Part shown: positions 10,404 through 21,049 of the stretch, in pieces
Layout: each line of letters opens with the position of its first letter
Numbering within the stretch: position 1 is the first letter of the stretch
Notes under the pieces: generated by a model
Database searches by the model: none
What the model saw: the letters and a program-made list of their open reading frames with translations, nothing else
Told to the model about the DNA's origin: nothing
Translations under genes and position numbers: made by a program
DNA from: Hydrotaea diabolus
Taxonomy: Eukaryota; Arthropoda; Insecta; Diptera; Muscidae
Reading direction: 5' to 3'
Length of the DNA stretch: 64,000 nt
Assembly (NCBI GenBank): GCA_963513945.1
Contig: OY740717.1
Coordinates: 84,509,351 to 84,573,350 of the forward strand

Positions 10404-10736
10404 TCCACCGCAAATATCGTCGTTTAGCTTTGAATGCGTACCCAACTCATGTGCTCGAGCAGCCAAGGCGATCCGCCTTTCAACATAACGTGGCTGAAGG
10501 ACGGTTTGCACATACAAAGTCGCAGTAATGGCAGTCGCCAGGAAGCGCAGATCAACGGCACAAGAGGTGCCTCTAAACCGCCGGATCCCTCGCTGACCAT
10601 CAATGAATATGCTTCGTTCTCCACCACCCTCTCAATACACAATTTGTCGATGCGTCTCAACGGCAACTATACGTGTCGTGTAGCGAATCGAGCTGGATCC
10701 GTTGAATATACGGCCATGCCGAAAACTATTATTTAG
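10404..10736 (+). pseudogene. Dscam-like immunoglobulin-domain exon, broken
   Basis: An open frame from 10434 to a stop at 10734-10736 encodes most of an I-set Ig domain: CSSSQGDPPFNITW with the first Cys and core Trp, then LTINEYASFSTTLSIHNLS, and GNYTCRVANRAGSVEY with the second Cys. Several N-glycosylation sequons (NIT, NGS, NGT, NLS, NYT) fit a cell-surface protein. Upstream, after the acceptor-like TTTCCAG, a different frame gives PPQISSFSFE, the expected start of such a domain. A small deletion must have removed the linker and shifted the frame. The 3' end runs to a stop with no GT donor nearby. The composition is clearly exon-like compared with its surroundings. It is most like Dscam-family adhesion proteins; which paralogue is unknown. 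It could be an exon pseudogene or a real exon with sequence errors. Confidence 0.65.
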
Positions 10737-11281
10737 CAAAAAGAATATAAATTAAACTACCTGACGACAATTTGGATCCGTAGCCATGCCCCTAGATTTC
10801 TGGCGGTCCATATTTTGATATCATACATAGGGGTTTCCCGACCAAATTTCACACATAGCATAACTAATGACCAAGAGATGAGTGATCTCTAGTGAAATTG
10901 GATCATATCTTTGCTGTGAAACTAAAATCTTTGTTGTTATGCCAAGGAACATAACAACAAAGAGTCGGAAATCCAACTCCACCGTGATATCTCAAACTAT
11001 TCTTGAGGTATCACATCTCTAATACCTTCACTTACCCCTTGTCTTTCCCTACTACCCCTTGCCTTCTACGAACTAAACGTTCATATTAAAAAGATTTCCT
11101 TTTGAATTAGTGCAGTTTACAAAAGAATCCATTTATTAAAGATACAATTGCCCGATTTACTTTAATAAGCAAAACAAATCATGACATTTTCAATGAAAAT
11201 TTGACTTCAATTTATATTTCGCATAGATTTCCTTCAACAATATTTTTATTTTTCTTCAAAAAATAAATGTATGACTTTGAA
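10737..11281. other. Unassigned DNA after the Ig exon
   Basis: No frame supported. It contains the strong hairpin at 10929-10962. Confidence 0.4.
10929..10962. repeat. Perfect 13-bp inverted repeat (hairpin)
   Basis: CTTTGTTGTTATG (10929-10941) and CATAACAACAAAG (10950-10962) pair perfectly across an 8-base loop. No flanking T-run and no known regulatory role. Confidence 0.7.
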
Positions 11282-11521
11282 TTAAAAAAGGAGAAGTTTA
11301 AGAAAATTCCTAAATAAATTGTTTTGTTTGATTTTTAGCTTCGTGTCGGCACTTCTGGAGCTACGGTTGGAAATCTTGCGGCTGGAATTATCATGGGATG
11401 GCCGCCCGGCCCTGAACTGGATCTGATGTGGCTGATGAGTTTGTGTGGTTTGTTGGTAATGTATTTGTTTAAAATAGTTGTTTGTAGATAAATTTGGCCG
11501 CTTTTGTGTATTTTTGTTCAT
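11282..11521 (-). other. Unrecognised GC-richer open segment
   Basis: A 79-residue minus-strand frame rich in Gln, His, Ser and Asn (for example HQPHQIQFRAGRPSHDNSSR). The block 11335-11445 is clearly more GC-rich than its surroundings, and all minus-strand frames are mostly open. The plus strand has an acceptor-like TTGATTTTTAG just before it. It could be an exon fragment on either strand; I cannot assign it. Confidence 0.25.
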
Positions 11522-11994
11522 TTGTAGATTTGCTGAATGTGGTATGTTTTCAAAACAAACTTTACGTATTTTTTTCGCCAGGCCAACCTTACTTCTCAGG
11601 ATACAAAATCAAAAAGGCCGAAAAATAGGAATTTTCGATTTTCCTCGCCAATTTATTTTTTTCTTCTTCCCAATTTCATTTTTCTCCTTGTTTACCTTTT
11701 CACTACCGTGCTACAGCTATTTGTAAAGTGCTGCAAAAATCAACACATTATTTGCACTTCTTCTGTTTTTGCGCAAACGCTCTTAACCCTTTAAGACGCA
11801 CACGACACAGTTGAGAATCTCTATTGGATATAGTGAATGCTTGTTCCACATCTTTACCTGTATCAAGCGATTATTTCGGAAAACCAAACATGATTTTTGA
11901 AACTACTCGTATCAGCAATAGTCGTATCGTGAAAATCTTTTGAAGGACATTTTCCATTATAAGTTTGGCGGAAAAGTTATTTCGCGTGGCCGGA
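11522..11994. other. Unassigned AT-rich DNA
   Basis: Short open frames here are low-complexity Phe/Leu readings of T-rich sequence and are not supported as genes. Confidence 0.4.
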
Positions 11995-12324
11995 TCAAAA
12001 GGCTGTTCCATCTTCCGTATTTACAACGCATGTTTCTCTACACGCCTTCAAAGATGTGACTCTTTGAGCGGCTGGTGTTGATCTTGGAATCGGTGACAAA
12101 GGTCGCCGGAAACCACCACCAAGAATAAATAGGGCTCCACCCATTGGTCTTTCATTTTCACTTAAAACGGTCAAAATCTTTAATTGATTTATTTTACGCA
12201 ATTGAGCATCCCGTACAATAAGTGAGCTAGCTTTTAAAAATGGAACCATGCCAAAATTGTCATCAATCTTACATGCTGGTGTTTCGGTATGGGAACCCAG
12301 CTGAATGTGCTGTGCGCCCAGCAT
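11995..12324 (-). CDS. Unrecognised 109-residue ORF
   Basis: The minus-strand open frame starts MLGAQHIQLGSH and includes IVRDAQLRKINQLKILTVLS and a Pro-rich FRRPLSPIPRSTPAAQR. The composition is balanced (Arg, Lys, Glu, Pro, Thr), unlike the low-complexity frames nearby, which suggests past coding. There is no signal peptide, membrane segment or motif I know. Flanks show no splice sites I would trust. It could be an exon or pseudogene fragment of a host gene, or part of an unrecognised transposon. Confidence 0.3.
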   Translation of the reverse strand: MLGAQHIQLGSHTETPACKIDDNFGMVPFLKASSLIVRDAQLRKINQLKILTVLSENERPMGGALFILGGGFRRPLSPIPRSTPAAQRVTSLKACRETCVVNTEDGTAF

Positions 12325-13108
12325 CGTGGATGCGATTCCAGACTGTCATTTGAAAACTGAAATATGTAAAAATTATAATTTTCGAAAATCGGAAAAAATT
12401 GGTAAGGATCTACCTAAACAAAACAATGAACGTTTTCATCGAACCAATTTCATTTTATATCAATGCAGTAAAAATCCATGAATGACACTTGCCGTTTTAA
12501 TTTGAGGCAAACTTCTTCTTGCTTAAGTGTGAGTTAGTTCTGGGGTAGAGAAAAAGAGAAATGACAAAACAAAAAATGAAAGTTGCAACAAAAGTAAAAT
12601 TACCAAGCACTCGTGCAGATGTGTAACACATACAAACCAATGGAACAACAAATACCCATTTATACATACATACACGTACATATGCATGGACACATGTACG
12701 GGCACAAGGCATATCCCGGCAGAGAGTCCGAAAAACACATCAAAATAGAAGTTCAAATAACAACAACGACAACAGGCAACTAATTGCATTTCTCCGCAAA
12801 GGAAATGGCTTAAAATATCCTATCACAGAATACTCGTATGCCTGCACCTGCACCCACATACAGACCCATGTCCTGCCTGCATTTTCTATCGCGGAAGTGA
12901 CTATGAAGTGACGCTAAGATGTTGAAACTTATCGTCTGCGATACCATTTTTGTTGTCGTATAAGTGCCTTCCGTATTTAGACGTTGTACGCCGGATTTAA
13001 CTTCAAGAAGACACTATTGCGTAACTACAAAGAAGAAGTAACTTCTTAGAAGTTACTTTTTAGGGGCTCTTAACAGCCACTTAATAGTGCCTTATAGGAG
13101 TCACTTTA
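12325..13108. other. Unassigned spacer
   Basis: A run of CATACATACACGTACATATG-like words (about 12664-12683) gives spurious Cys/Val-rich frames. No gene or element end was recognised. Confidence 0.4.
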
Positions 13109-13110
13109 TA

Positions 13111-14333
13111 CTTAGTAGGAACATAAATACTGGTACACACGTTTTATGCTGTAAAATAAAAAGTACTGAATGTTTTTGGACCAAATATTTTTAAAATATT
13201 AACAGATGTGTATTGTATCCAAAAATAATCTACTTAATCGAAATATCCGCCTTTTGCCTATATACACGCCATATCGTCCATTGGAATAAGCCACAGCTCG
13301 AACCAAAGCAGTCTTAAGAGATCCAATGTTGGGGTATTTTTTGTGACAAACCTTGTCCTCTAAAACCGTCCACAATTTGTAATCCAATTGGTTCAAATCT
13401 GGACTGCCTGAGGGCCATTCTTCAGAGGAAATGAACGCTGGCAAATTGTTTGGAAGCCAGACCTGAGACGTTTTAGCCTTTTGGGCCGGCGCAGAATCCT
13501 GCATGAAAGTCCATGGCTGGTTTTGGAACAGGGAATTGTTAAGAGGCTTCACAACAGCTTCAAAAACGATTTCTTGGTAAACTTGGCCGATGTCTTGACT
13601 CCTTGTTCGCAGAAATGCAGGTCAGTGACCCCATCGTAGGAGACACCCCACCAAACCAAGACAGAAGCTGGGTGATGACCCTTTTCCACCCTTGGGATCA
13701 GTTCAGATGCTTCCTTAGATGACCGCGCATACACTCTATCATTTTGCCTGTTAAATTTTTCCTGAACGGTAAATATTTTTTCATTGGTGAACAAAATTTA
13801 TCTGTGCAAGTTATCAGCATGCTTCACCAAAATGTCCGGTACATCGTTTGAAAGACCCAAGTCCCAAGTCTTTTTAATGATTCGACTCATGGACTTTTGC
13901 GTGATATTTATCTCACGGACCATGATTTTCTGCTTTCGGAGCGGATTTCTGTGTATTCTTGATTTAACGGCTTTGATGACATGCGGTGTTCGAACGGAGC
14001 GTGGGCGGCCCGACCGGTGGCGGTCTTACATCTCCAGTCTCCTCAAACGGTTTTATGCATCGGCAGACGAACATGCGGCTAATCCCTAGTGGCCGGAGCG
14101 TTTTGAAAATATCGTTTTTTTTCATTTCACACTTGAAAATCGCTATTTCAGCGATACGGTTCTCATTATCCGACCACTCTAGGATGAAAGTTGAAACAAT
14201 TTTAAAATCCCGTTACAGACTAACGCTATTGAGATCAGCTTTCAAAGCCCATATGACATTAACGGGGTATGTTCAGTTCTTCTATTGAAATGGGTGTGTT
14301 CAATGTTGTAACAGCATTTATGTCCCTACTAAG
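13111..14333 (-). mobile_element. maT-like DD37D transposon, nearly full length
   Basis: A 1223-bp element with ends CTTAGTAGGAACATAAATAC (left) and CTTAGTAGGGACATAAATGC (right, read inward), flanked by TA at 13109-13110 and 14334-14335. The minus-strand transposase runs from about 14180 to 13235: helix-turn-helix region, then EKIFTVQEKFNRQNDRVYAR (first catalytic block), VWWGVSYDGVTDLHFCEQG, MQDSAPAQKAKTS (second Asp) and WPSGSPDLNQLDYKLW. From the Asp in MQD to the Asp in LDYKLW there are 37 intervening residues, the maT DD37D spacing. Frameshifts break it near 13550 and 13900, and the last helix has a short replaced stretch. The element is therefore inactive. Sister copies lie at 28461/36110 and 37168-38346. 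Confidence 0.88.
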
Positions 14334-14335
14334 TA

Positions 14336-15127
14336 GTGCTCTTCTGTTGCTTTCGAGCGCTAAGATGATCTATAGACCGTGGTTTCCTACAAAATGGACG
14401 TAGAGAAAAGTTTTTTAGGATTTCTCAATCTACTGGAATCTATGGCTATGGTTAAAAAATATGTAAAAACTACAACAATTACAAAACCACACTTTATAAC
14501 TGACCGACCACACCAAATACCAATAATCTCTATAATATCTAATACTTTATTTTTGCATTATTCTCATTCCTTCTCATTTTATTTAGCACTGCGACTTTGG
14601 CATTTCTTTGTTTAATATGTTTAAGTATATCCATATCGTCACATGTCATTTTTGTCGTCAGGATTATTAAAAGACGACTGCAATGTAAATTGTTCTTGTA
14701 AATTCAAACTATCTTCCAATTACCGCCTGGAAGTAACTAAAGCGTAACGCATTTGACGATAGACGATGAAAAAAACTTCCAAATGTTGGGAGGGTACGTA
14801 CACTTGCGTTCTTACACACACACACATGTTTGTACAGGATGTACAAGCGTGAGTATACGCAATTTGAATTTTTATTAATTCGGACATACCGCAATGTTTC
14901 GTAAAAATGTTGGTTAGGCCGTCGTGGTGCATGCATTCTCATTCAAGATTGGGCCGAATGGCAGGAATGTGAAATACGTTTTTGACCCACACGCAGTATC
15001 CAGCAGGAGATAAAGGCAGATATTGGAACAATCTTACCTTGGTATAATTATAGGGGAAATATTGATAATTTACATTTAATAATGTCATTTACATTTAATA
15101 ATGTCATTTTACATATAAGTTTGTCAT
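14336..15127. other. Unassigned spacer
   Basis: No coding frame supported. It includes a short direct repeat of ATTTACATTTAATAATGTC (about 15068-15110), next to the DD41D relic. Confidence 0.4.
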
Positions 15128-15790
15128 TTAATAATGGAACACAATATCATTCATATGACTACCACAACTAGCTTGGCCGTACCTCATCCGATAACCCAAT
15201 TACTCAGTACATTTTCGATTGTTTCGGGTCGAATCTCTGGCAACTTCGATTTCATGTTTTAATGCTTTCATTGTCTCTGGATGCTTTGCGTAACATTTAT
15301 CCCTAATGGCTTCCTGTAGAAAAAAAATCTAAAGGGCTTAAATCACAGCTCCGAGGCGGCCAATTGAACTCAAAATTTCGGCTGATTATTTGATTTTATA
15401 AACAGTGCGTACAATATCGATGGTTGCGTTGTCAGTGTGACATGTGGCCCGATCTTATAGAAACCCAATGTCGTCCATGTCAAGCTCTTAAATTTTTGGA
15501 AACCAACGGCGGCTCTTTTCTCATTTGCGAAGAAAAATGGCTCAATGATGCCTCCACCCCAAAATCCACACCAAACAGTGACTCGTTGTGGATGCATTGG
15601 CTTCTCAATATTCAAGTGAGGGTTCTCTGAACCCCATATGCGGCAATTTTGCTTATTGAAATAGCCACCGTGATGAAAATGAGCTTCATCTGAAAACACG
15701 ATGTTTCTTCTTCCAACAATCGTCATCCCATTGGCTGAAGCGAAAACGCATCGGATGGAGTTTCATTATTAAATGACAAAGTTTAACCTC
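15128..15790 (-). mobile_element. DD41D (rosa-like) transposon relic
   Basis: Minus-strand transposase fragment: VFSDEAHFHHGGYFNKQNCR (first catalytic Asp, about 15696), IWGSENP, MHPQRVTVWCGFW and FFFANE. Frameshifts follow. The region equivalent to the second catalytic block is mutated (an IRSGH-like reading where QQDGA is expected). WPPRSCDLSPLDFF near 15350 carries the third Asp. The C-terminal reading GSHMNDIVFHY ends at a stop at 15128-15130. The N-terminal helix-turn-helix is missing. The relic touches the CACGCAG element on its right. Confidence 0.78.
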
Positions 15791-16429
15791 TCCAATAAAA
15801 CCACACGCAGGGAAAAAATATGGTTACTATATGGTCACGGCAATAATAATATGTTCTTTGCAAAAAGAGTTTTTTCGATGCAACCATAGTATTGTTTCTG
15901 AATTTAATTTTCACAATAGTAGTTGCCACAATATTAATTTAGTTGAAATGTAACAATAGTTTTTTTTGCCAAAATTAAAACTGAAAATATGGTTGCTACA
16001 ACAATATAAATATGGTTGGTGCGACAAAAGTATTGTTTTTTGGTTTTATGTTAACAATAATATGATTACGGCAATCATACTGTATGATTGTATTTTTTCT
16101 TCATTTGCACATGCTTTTAAGAACAATGTCATTGTAATGGATCTAATGCTATTATTGTATTACTTTTTATATGGATATTACAATTTTTCAAACAAACTGC
16201 TTTTGCTTTGTTTAACTGAAATATTTTTAATAAAAACGCTTATTTTTTCTACCAAGTCTGTGAGCTGTGCTGTATAATCGGTGGAAAAAAGGTCAGACGA
16301 ATACCATGGTTATAAGGACAGCTATGTAAGTTTGTTGGAATGGGAAGAGGGAACAAGTTTACCACGTTAAACCGATCAGGGACGATTCTATTGGACTGCA
16401 TCTTAAGTCGTCTCACACACGCATATAAA

Positions 16430-16895
16430 AAGTATGGTTGGGGTGACCATACTATTGTTGGGTACATGGTTGTGGCACAATAATATTTTGATCCTCACAA
16501 CAATAGTATGATTCACACATAATCATACTATGATCCTCACAACCATATTATGATTCACACTTAATCATACTTTGATTTCCACAACCATACAATGATCCTT
16601 ACAACAATAGCATGATTCACACTCAACCATACTATTATCTCCACAACCATATTATGATCCTTACAACCATAGTATGTTTCTCATACAACCATAGTGTGAT
16701 CCTCACAACCATAGTATGATTCACACTCAACCATATAATGATCTCCACAACCATACTACGATCCTCACAACAATAGTATGTTCCTCATACAACCATAGTA
16801 AGTTTCTCACAACCATAGTATGATTCACACGCAACCATACTATGATACCCACAACCATAGTATGATTTACTTAACCATACTATGATCCCCAAAAT
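16430..16895. repeat. Minisatellite of ~21-bp quasi-palindromic units
   Basis: More than 20 tandem units of the type CACAACCATAGTATGATTCA alternate with CAACCATACTATGATCCT. The 9-mer CATAGTATG and its complement CATACTATG alternate, so the array can pair with itself. The same array in opposite orientation occurs in 19446-19700. Confidence 0.8.
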
Positions 16896-16904
16896 TATAT
16901 ATTA

Positions 16905-17165
16905 GGATTGGGCAATGTTGTTATTCAAAAATAGAGATTTTAATCAAGCAAGTTATTTTAAATTGCAATACAATTAGTTCATAGCCAGATTTGAGGCCAT
17001 GTTTTTATTGAACATTTCATTCAAGAAACAAAAATATATATTCCAACGGCAGTCGAAAATACTTTTAGTTGTCTGCAGGGGTTAATGCTTCTTTACCATC
17101 CATAGTTCCCAAGTAGCGAATGTGATTAAACCATGATCAATGGCTATATACTTAAGTGCAGGCAG
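16905..17165 (+). repeat. Large inverted arm, left
   Basis: This segment is an inverted copy of 18240-18535 (shared words include AAAATAGAGATTTT, TTCATAGCC and CCATGATCAATGGCTATA). The arms are about 1.1 kb apart and enclose the inner end of the CACGCAG element and the two ORFs at 17690-18285. Confidence 0.75.
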
Positions 17166-17689
17166 ATTTTAAATAAACGAGAACCAATCGTTTGTAGAGT
17201 ATTTCACCAAACAAAGTAAACACAATAAAAATCCCTCGAACTACCTTCCGATTGTTGTTGTTTATATAATGGACAATAACCATGCACTGCATCGTGTGTA
17301 TGTGTTTTTTTTTTTGGAATATCAAAAAAAAACATATGCGCACACATACATGTTTGCTCTAAAAACCCTGTTTTGTTTTGTCCATAGTCGCAACCATCGG
17401 GATGATTGCCGTAATCATATTATTTTTATTGTAAATTTTAAACAACAATACTTTTGTTGCACCAACCATGTTTATATGGTTGCTACAGCCATATTATCAC
17501 TTCTAAATTTGGCAATAATACTACTATTGTTACATTTCAACAATATCAATATTGTCGCAATCATACTGTTGTCAAAATGAAATTCAAAAAAACAATACTA
17601 TGGTTGCGACGAACATGCTTTTATTGTAGAGAACATATTATTGTTGCGGTAACCATATATTAACCATATCTTTTCTCTGCGTGCATATC

Positions 17690-18285
17690 TTTCGGAGGTA
17701 TCTGCTGGGCAACGGTGTTTTGACAACCCGACAAAGCGAGTAGGCGGTGAAACCTTGCTCAGGCAAAGAGGTTGAAGTTTTCTTTGTGTTTGTCTCCGGA
17801 AAACACCATCACCATGACAAGTACAATATAAATGATGGAAAGTCGGAATCCTCTTCATATTGACAAGTTCCGCAAAACTTTTAAAGAACCACAATACGCA
17901 CTTGGCCACTTCTGTGTCTAGGTTGATCTCCTTGGCAAATAAGGCCTTTATCGGTGGCGGTGCAATTGCATGAAATAGTTCTTTCAATGTCACACAACGC
18001 AAAATCAATAAAGAACAATCTATTCTAATCATTGCACTTTGTCGGTAATTAAGTGATGTTTAATGCACTGTTAAAGACATTTGTAAAGTTCTTTGACAGT
18101 TGTATAATTGAAATTGGTGAATTTTTTTGCTCCGTTGAGCTAGGCCTTAGTACTGAATTATTATAACTTGCACCACTCTGGGGAACAGGGTTAGTTTCAT
18201 GGCAAATATTAAAAATATTTGAGCTAGATCCACATTTAAGTATCGACGTAGAACCACTAGCCGCACTTAAGTACAATATAGCCAT
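17690..18285 (-). CDS. Two unrecognised minus-strand ORFs between CACGCAG elements
   Basis: Frame 1 (18285 to 18049, 78 residues) starts MAILYLSAASGSTSILK, and its start lies inside the large inverted arm. The inverted arm at 17139-17165 encodes a similar beginning (MAIYLSAG). Frame 2 (18032 to about 17690, with further open codons running into the element end at 17683) contains ALFAKEINLDTEVAKCVLWF and a Cys/His-containing HHLYCTCHGDGVF. They may be parts of one gene separated by a frameshift, perhaps the coding part of an autonomous CACGCAG element. I do not recognise a known fold or motif. Confidence 0.35.
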
Positions 18286-18535
18286 TGATCATGGTTTAAT
18301 CACATTCGTTACCTGCTGTCTACGGATGGTGAAGTAGCATTCACCTCTGCTGGCAACTTAGTGTATTTTCGACTGTCGTTGGAATATATATTTTTGTTTC
18401 TTGAATCAAATGTTCAATAAAAGCGACCTCAAATGGGGCTATGAACTAATTGTAATGCAATTTAAAATAACTTACTTGATAAAATCTCTATTTTTCAATA
18501 AGAACATTACCCAATCTTAATAAATAATTTTTGGG
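18240..18535 (-). repeat. Large inverted arm, right
   Basis: Inverted partner of 16905-17165. A shorter related piece (ATAAAAATCTCTATTGTTGA, then CCCAATCCTTA) is found next to the minisatellite of the single element at 19385-19435. The arm is therefore part of the CACGCAG element family. Confidence 0.72.
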
Positions 18536-18897
18536 ATTTTCAGCCAAGTAGAACGCTATTGGAATTGATGGCAATCAGTTCAATTTAAGATATAGCTCCC
18601 ACATATATGTTCAACCGATTTGACCAAAAACAATGAAATATTCCCACAAATTCAAACATGACATTACTTTTCAAATGTTGGGTCCAAAAAACATATTTCC
18701 AGTAGACTTTCTCTGAACATCTACGTATGTCTTTTTTCACTTTTTTCTCATACACATTTTATTTTTTTGTCTATCGTACATGATATGCATAAACCATTCA
18801 CCATCTTAGTCCAACTCAAAAATAATAGTTTATACACTTGCACACCTCAGCAAATTACAAAGGAATAAATTATCAATGAGAATTTCATCCATAAAAA

Positions 18898-19785
18898 CAC
18901 GCAGAGAAAAGATATGGTTACTATATGGTCACGGCAACAAAAGTATGTTCTCTGCAATTAAAGCATGGCCGTCACAACCATAGTATTGTTTTTTTTTAAT
19001 TTTATTTTGACAAAAGTATGTTTGCGGCAAAACTAATAATGTTGAAATGTAACAATAGCATTGTTGCGAAATTTAAAAATGGAAACATGGTTGTAGCAAC
19101 AATATAAATATGGTTGGTGCGACAAAAGTATTGTTTTTTGGGTTTTATGTTAACAATAATATAATTACGGAAATCAAACCAGCAAGATCGAACTTTTTTT
19201 TTTAATTTGACAATGTTATTTTTGCGAATCTTACGCCATAATAATACTTTTATATGTAAATTAATTTTTAAAACAAACTACTTTCGATTAGTGAACCTGA
19301 TATAATTTTAATAAGTAAATTGTATCTACTGTTAAAAAGCCACTCCTATTATTAAGAGTTTAATTTTTTTTTGACATTATTTACTTTATAAAAATCTCTA
19401 TTGTTGAACAGTAACTTAACCCAATCCTTACAGAGAATTCTGGAGATCATAGTATGGTTGTGTGTGAATCATACTATGGTTATGAGGATTATACTATGGT
19501 TGTATGTTAAACATACTATGGTTATGAGAATCATAATATGGTTGTGGGGATTATAGTATGGTTGAGTGTGAATAATAATATGGTTGTCGGGAAAAATTCT
19601 GGTTGTATGTGAATAACTCTATTGTTGTGAAGACCATAATATTGTAATGGGCATTATAGTATGGTTGTGTGTGAACCATACTATTGTTGTAATGATCATA
19701 GTACTGTTGTGCCATAACCATATACCGAACAATAGTATGATCCTCTTCGAATATTGTCACCCTAACCATACTTTTTTTCTGCGTG
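18898..19785 (+). mobile_element. CACGCAG-end element, short copy with minisatellite
   Basis: An 888-bp element starting CACGCAGAGAAAAGATATGG and ending with the complement of CACGCAGAAAAAAAGTATGG. The left 280 bp match 15804-16080 and, inverted, 17683-17400. The right third is the quasi-palindromic minisatellite. The middle is a short AT-rich stretch where the longer copy has the inverted arm. No coding frame. The flanks offer at most a 2-bp target duplication (AA). Confidence 0.75.
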
Positions 19786-20474
19786 AACTCACCGTGAAGA
19801 CTGCGTTCATTTTATTAAGTTAGTTTGCCAACGATCATCATTTACAATTTCATTTACAGATGTTTCTGTTTTTATTGTTACGCTTTGTTTATCGCTAACT
19901 TCATAAAGAGGCAAAACATGATCAAATTATGTTTTATGTATTCTGTTTTGATAACTTAGGTAAATCGTGAATATACAGTGCAGCTTTACAGCAGTGGTGT
20001 TCGAATGTTCGAATGTACAAACAAATGTTTGCACAAACAAGTTTACACAAACTTCAGCAAAAAAATAGGCAAAATTAGCATATTAGCATATTATCCTCAA
20101 AACAACACCAGTCGAACATTTGTGAATGATGGCATTATGAGAAAGTTAATACGAAATATTTTTTACGTTGCATAAAAACTTTCCTAATCCGTCGTTGGCG
20201 TTTATTTCTTAACGCTAACCAACAGCGACTCGATTAAGCAACTTCCTTCCTTCGCTAACCTTTGAAGTGACTGGTTCCAATATAATCGCAAATAAAACAG
20301 AGTTCTTTAGTAAAATCTTAATTAAAAGATACAACTTCGAAAGTTTGTACTTATACTACAACATAAAACAATTCTATAAAAATCAGACAATATATAAGTA
20401 TAAAGGTAAATCTTTTAAAATATCATTGTTAAAACAATAATTGTAATTCCGAAACATTCTAGTAAAGGCAAACC
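19786..20474. other. Unassigned spacer
   Basis: A run of TTCGAATGTTCGAATGTACA and ACAAACAAATGTTTGCACAA words near 19998-20050 gives a spurious frame. No gene recognised. Confidence 0.4.
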
Positions 20475-20885
20475 AATTACACGGTACATCACAAAAAAAG
20501 TACAAGTCCGACCTATAATTGTTGATAGAGGAGACAAAAAAAGACACGTGTATCGACGTTTTGAACGTTTAAGTATGGGTTTCATTTTAGGTGGAGGAAA
20601 AGTTTTTCTCAAATGCAAATTTTGTATTGTCAATCGGCATGAAAAATCGAGTAAATCTTGCGTTTAAGGTATATAGTATGTTCAGCAAATTTATATAAAA
20701 TGTTACGGAGAACAATTTTGTTAACCCTCTGACTACTCAAGGCATGAGTCTTTTTTTACTTCTTTTAAAAAAGAGCAAAAAACACCATTTCAACATGGAT
20801 TAAAGGATTTAAAACGTTCCGCAAAAATATTCGCCGTGAAATTTTACTATGAGTCTCTGAATACACCAGCTTACGGTTAATTTGG
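20475..20885 (+). repeat. Element Y left terminal inverted repeat
   Basis: Pairs with 22371-22855. It contains AACCCTCTGACTACTCAAGG, matched on the right arm by CCTTGGGAAATCAGAGGGTT (inverted). Confidence 0.75.
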
Positions 20886-21049
20886 CATTTATTAATAATT
20901 TTATTTTAAAGTACCTTAAAAATTAGCATGGAAAAAATTTGGATAGGAAGTATTCATTAATTACATTTTCTTCTAGCTTTTTCTATTTCAGCGATAAGTG
21001 AATGAATGCTTTTGCCTATGTAGCGTTCTTCAATGGGTGCGCATGTCTG

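Larger units (their letters stand above)
15804..17683. mobile_element. Foldback-like element(s) with CACGCAG ends
   Basis: The segment begins CACGCAGGGAAAA (15804) and ends TTTTCTCTGCGTG (17683). About 280 bp inside each end are inverted copies of each other (ATGGTTACTATATGGTCACG, then blocks such as TATGGTTGGTGCGACAAAAG). A second type of end (CACGCATATAAAAAGTATGG, about 16419) lies inside and is followed by the minisatellite at 16430-16895. The most economical reading is two copies. One is a minus-oriented element from 17683 to 16419, and the other is a truncated plus-oriented left half, 15804 to about 16260. No transposase is recognisable. The related single element is at 18898-19785. Confidence 0.65.

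Noticed and set aside
12497..12789. Cys/Val-rich minus-strand ORFs
   Set aside because: They come from runs of CATACATACA-like and T-rich sequence; low complexity and no homology.
13784..14288. Plus-strand ORFs of ~100 residues
   Set aside because: Antisense to the maT transposase N-terminal half on the minus strand.
16430..16895. CRISPR-like regular array
   Set aside because: Short units repeat regularly but there are no unique spacers, units are contiguous, and the DNA is eukaryotic; it is a minisatellite.
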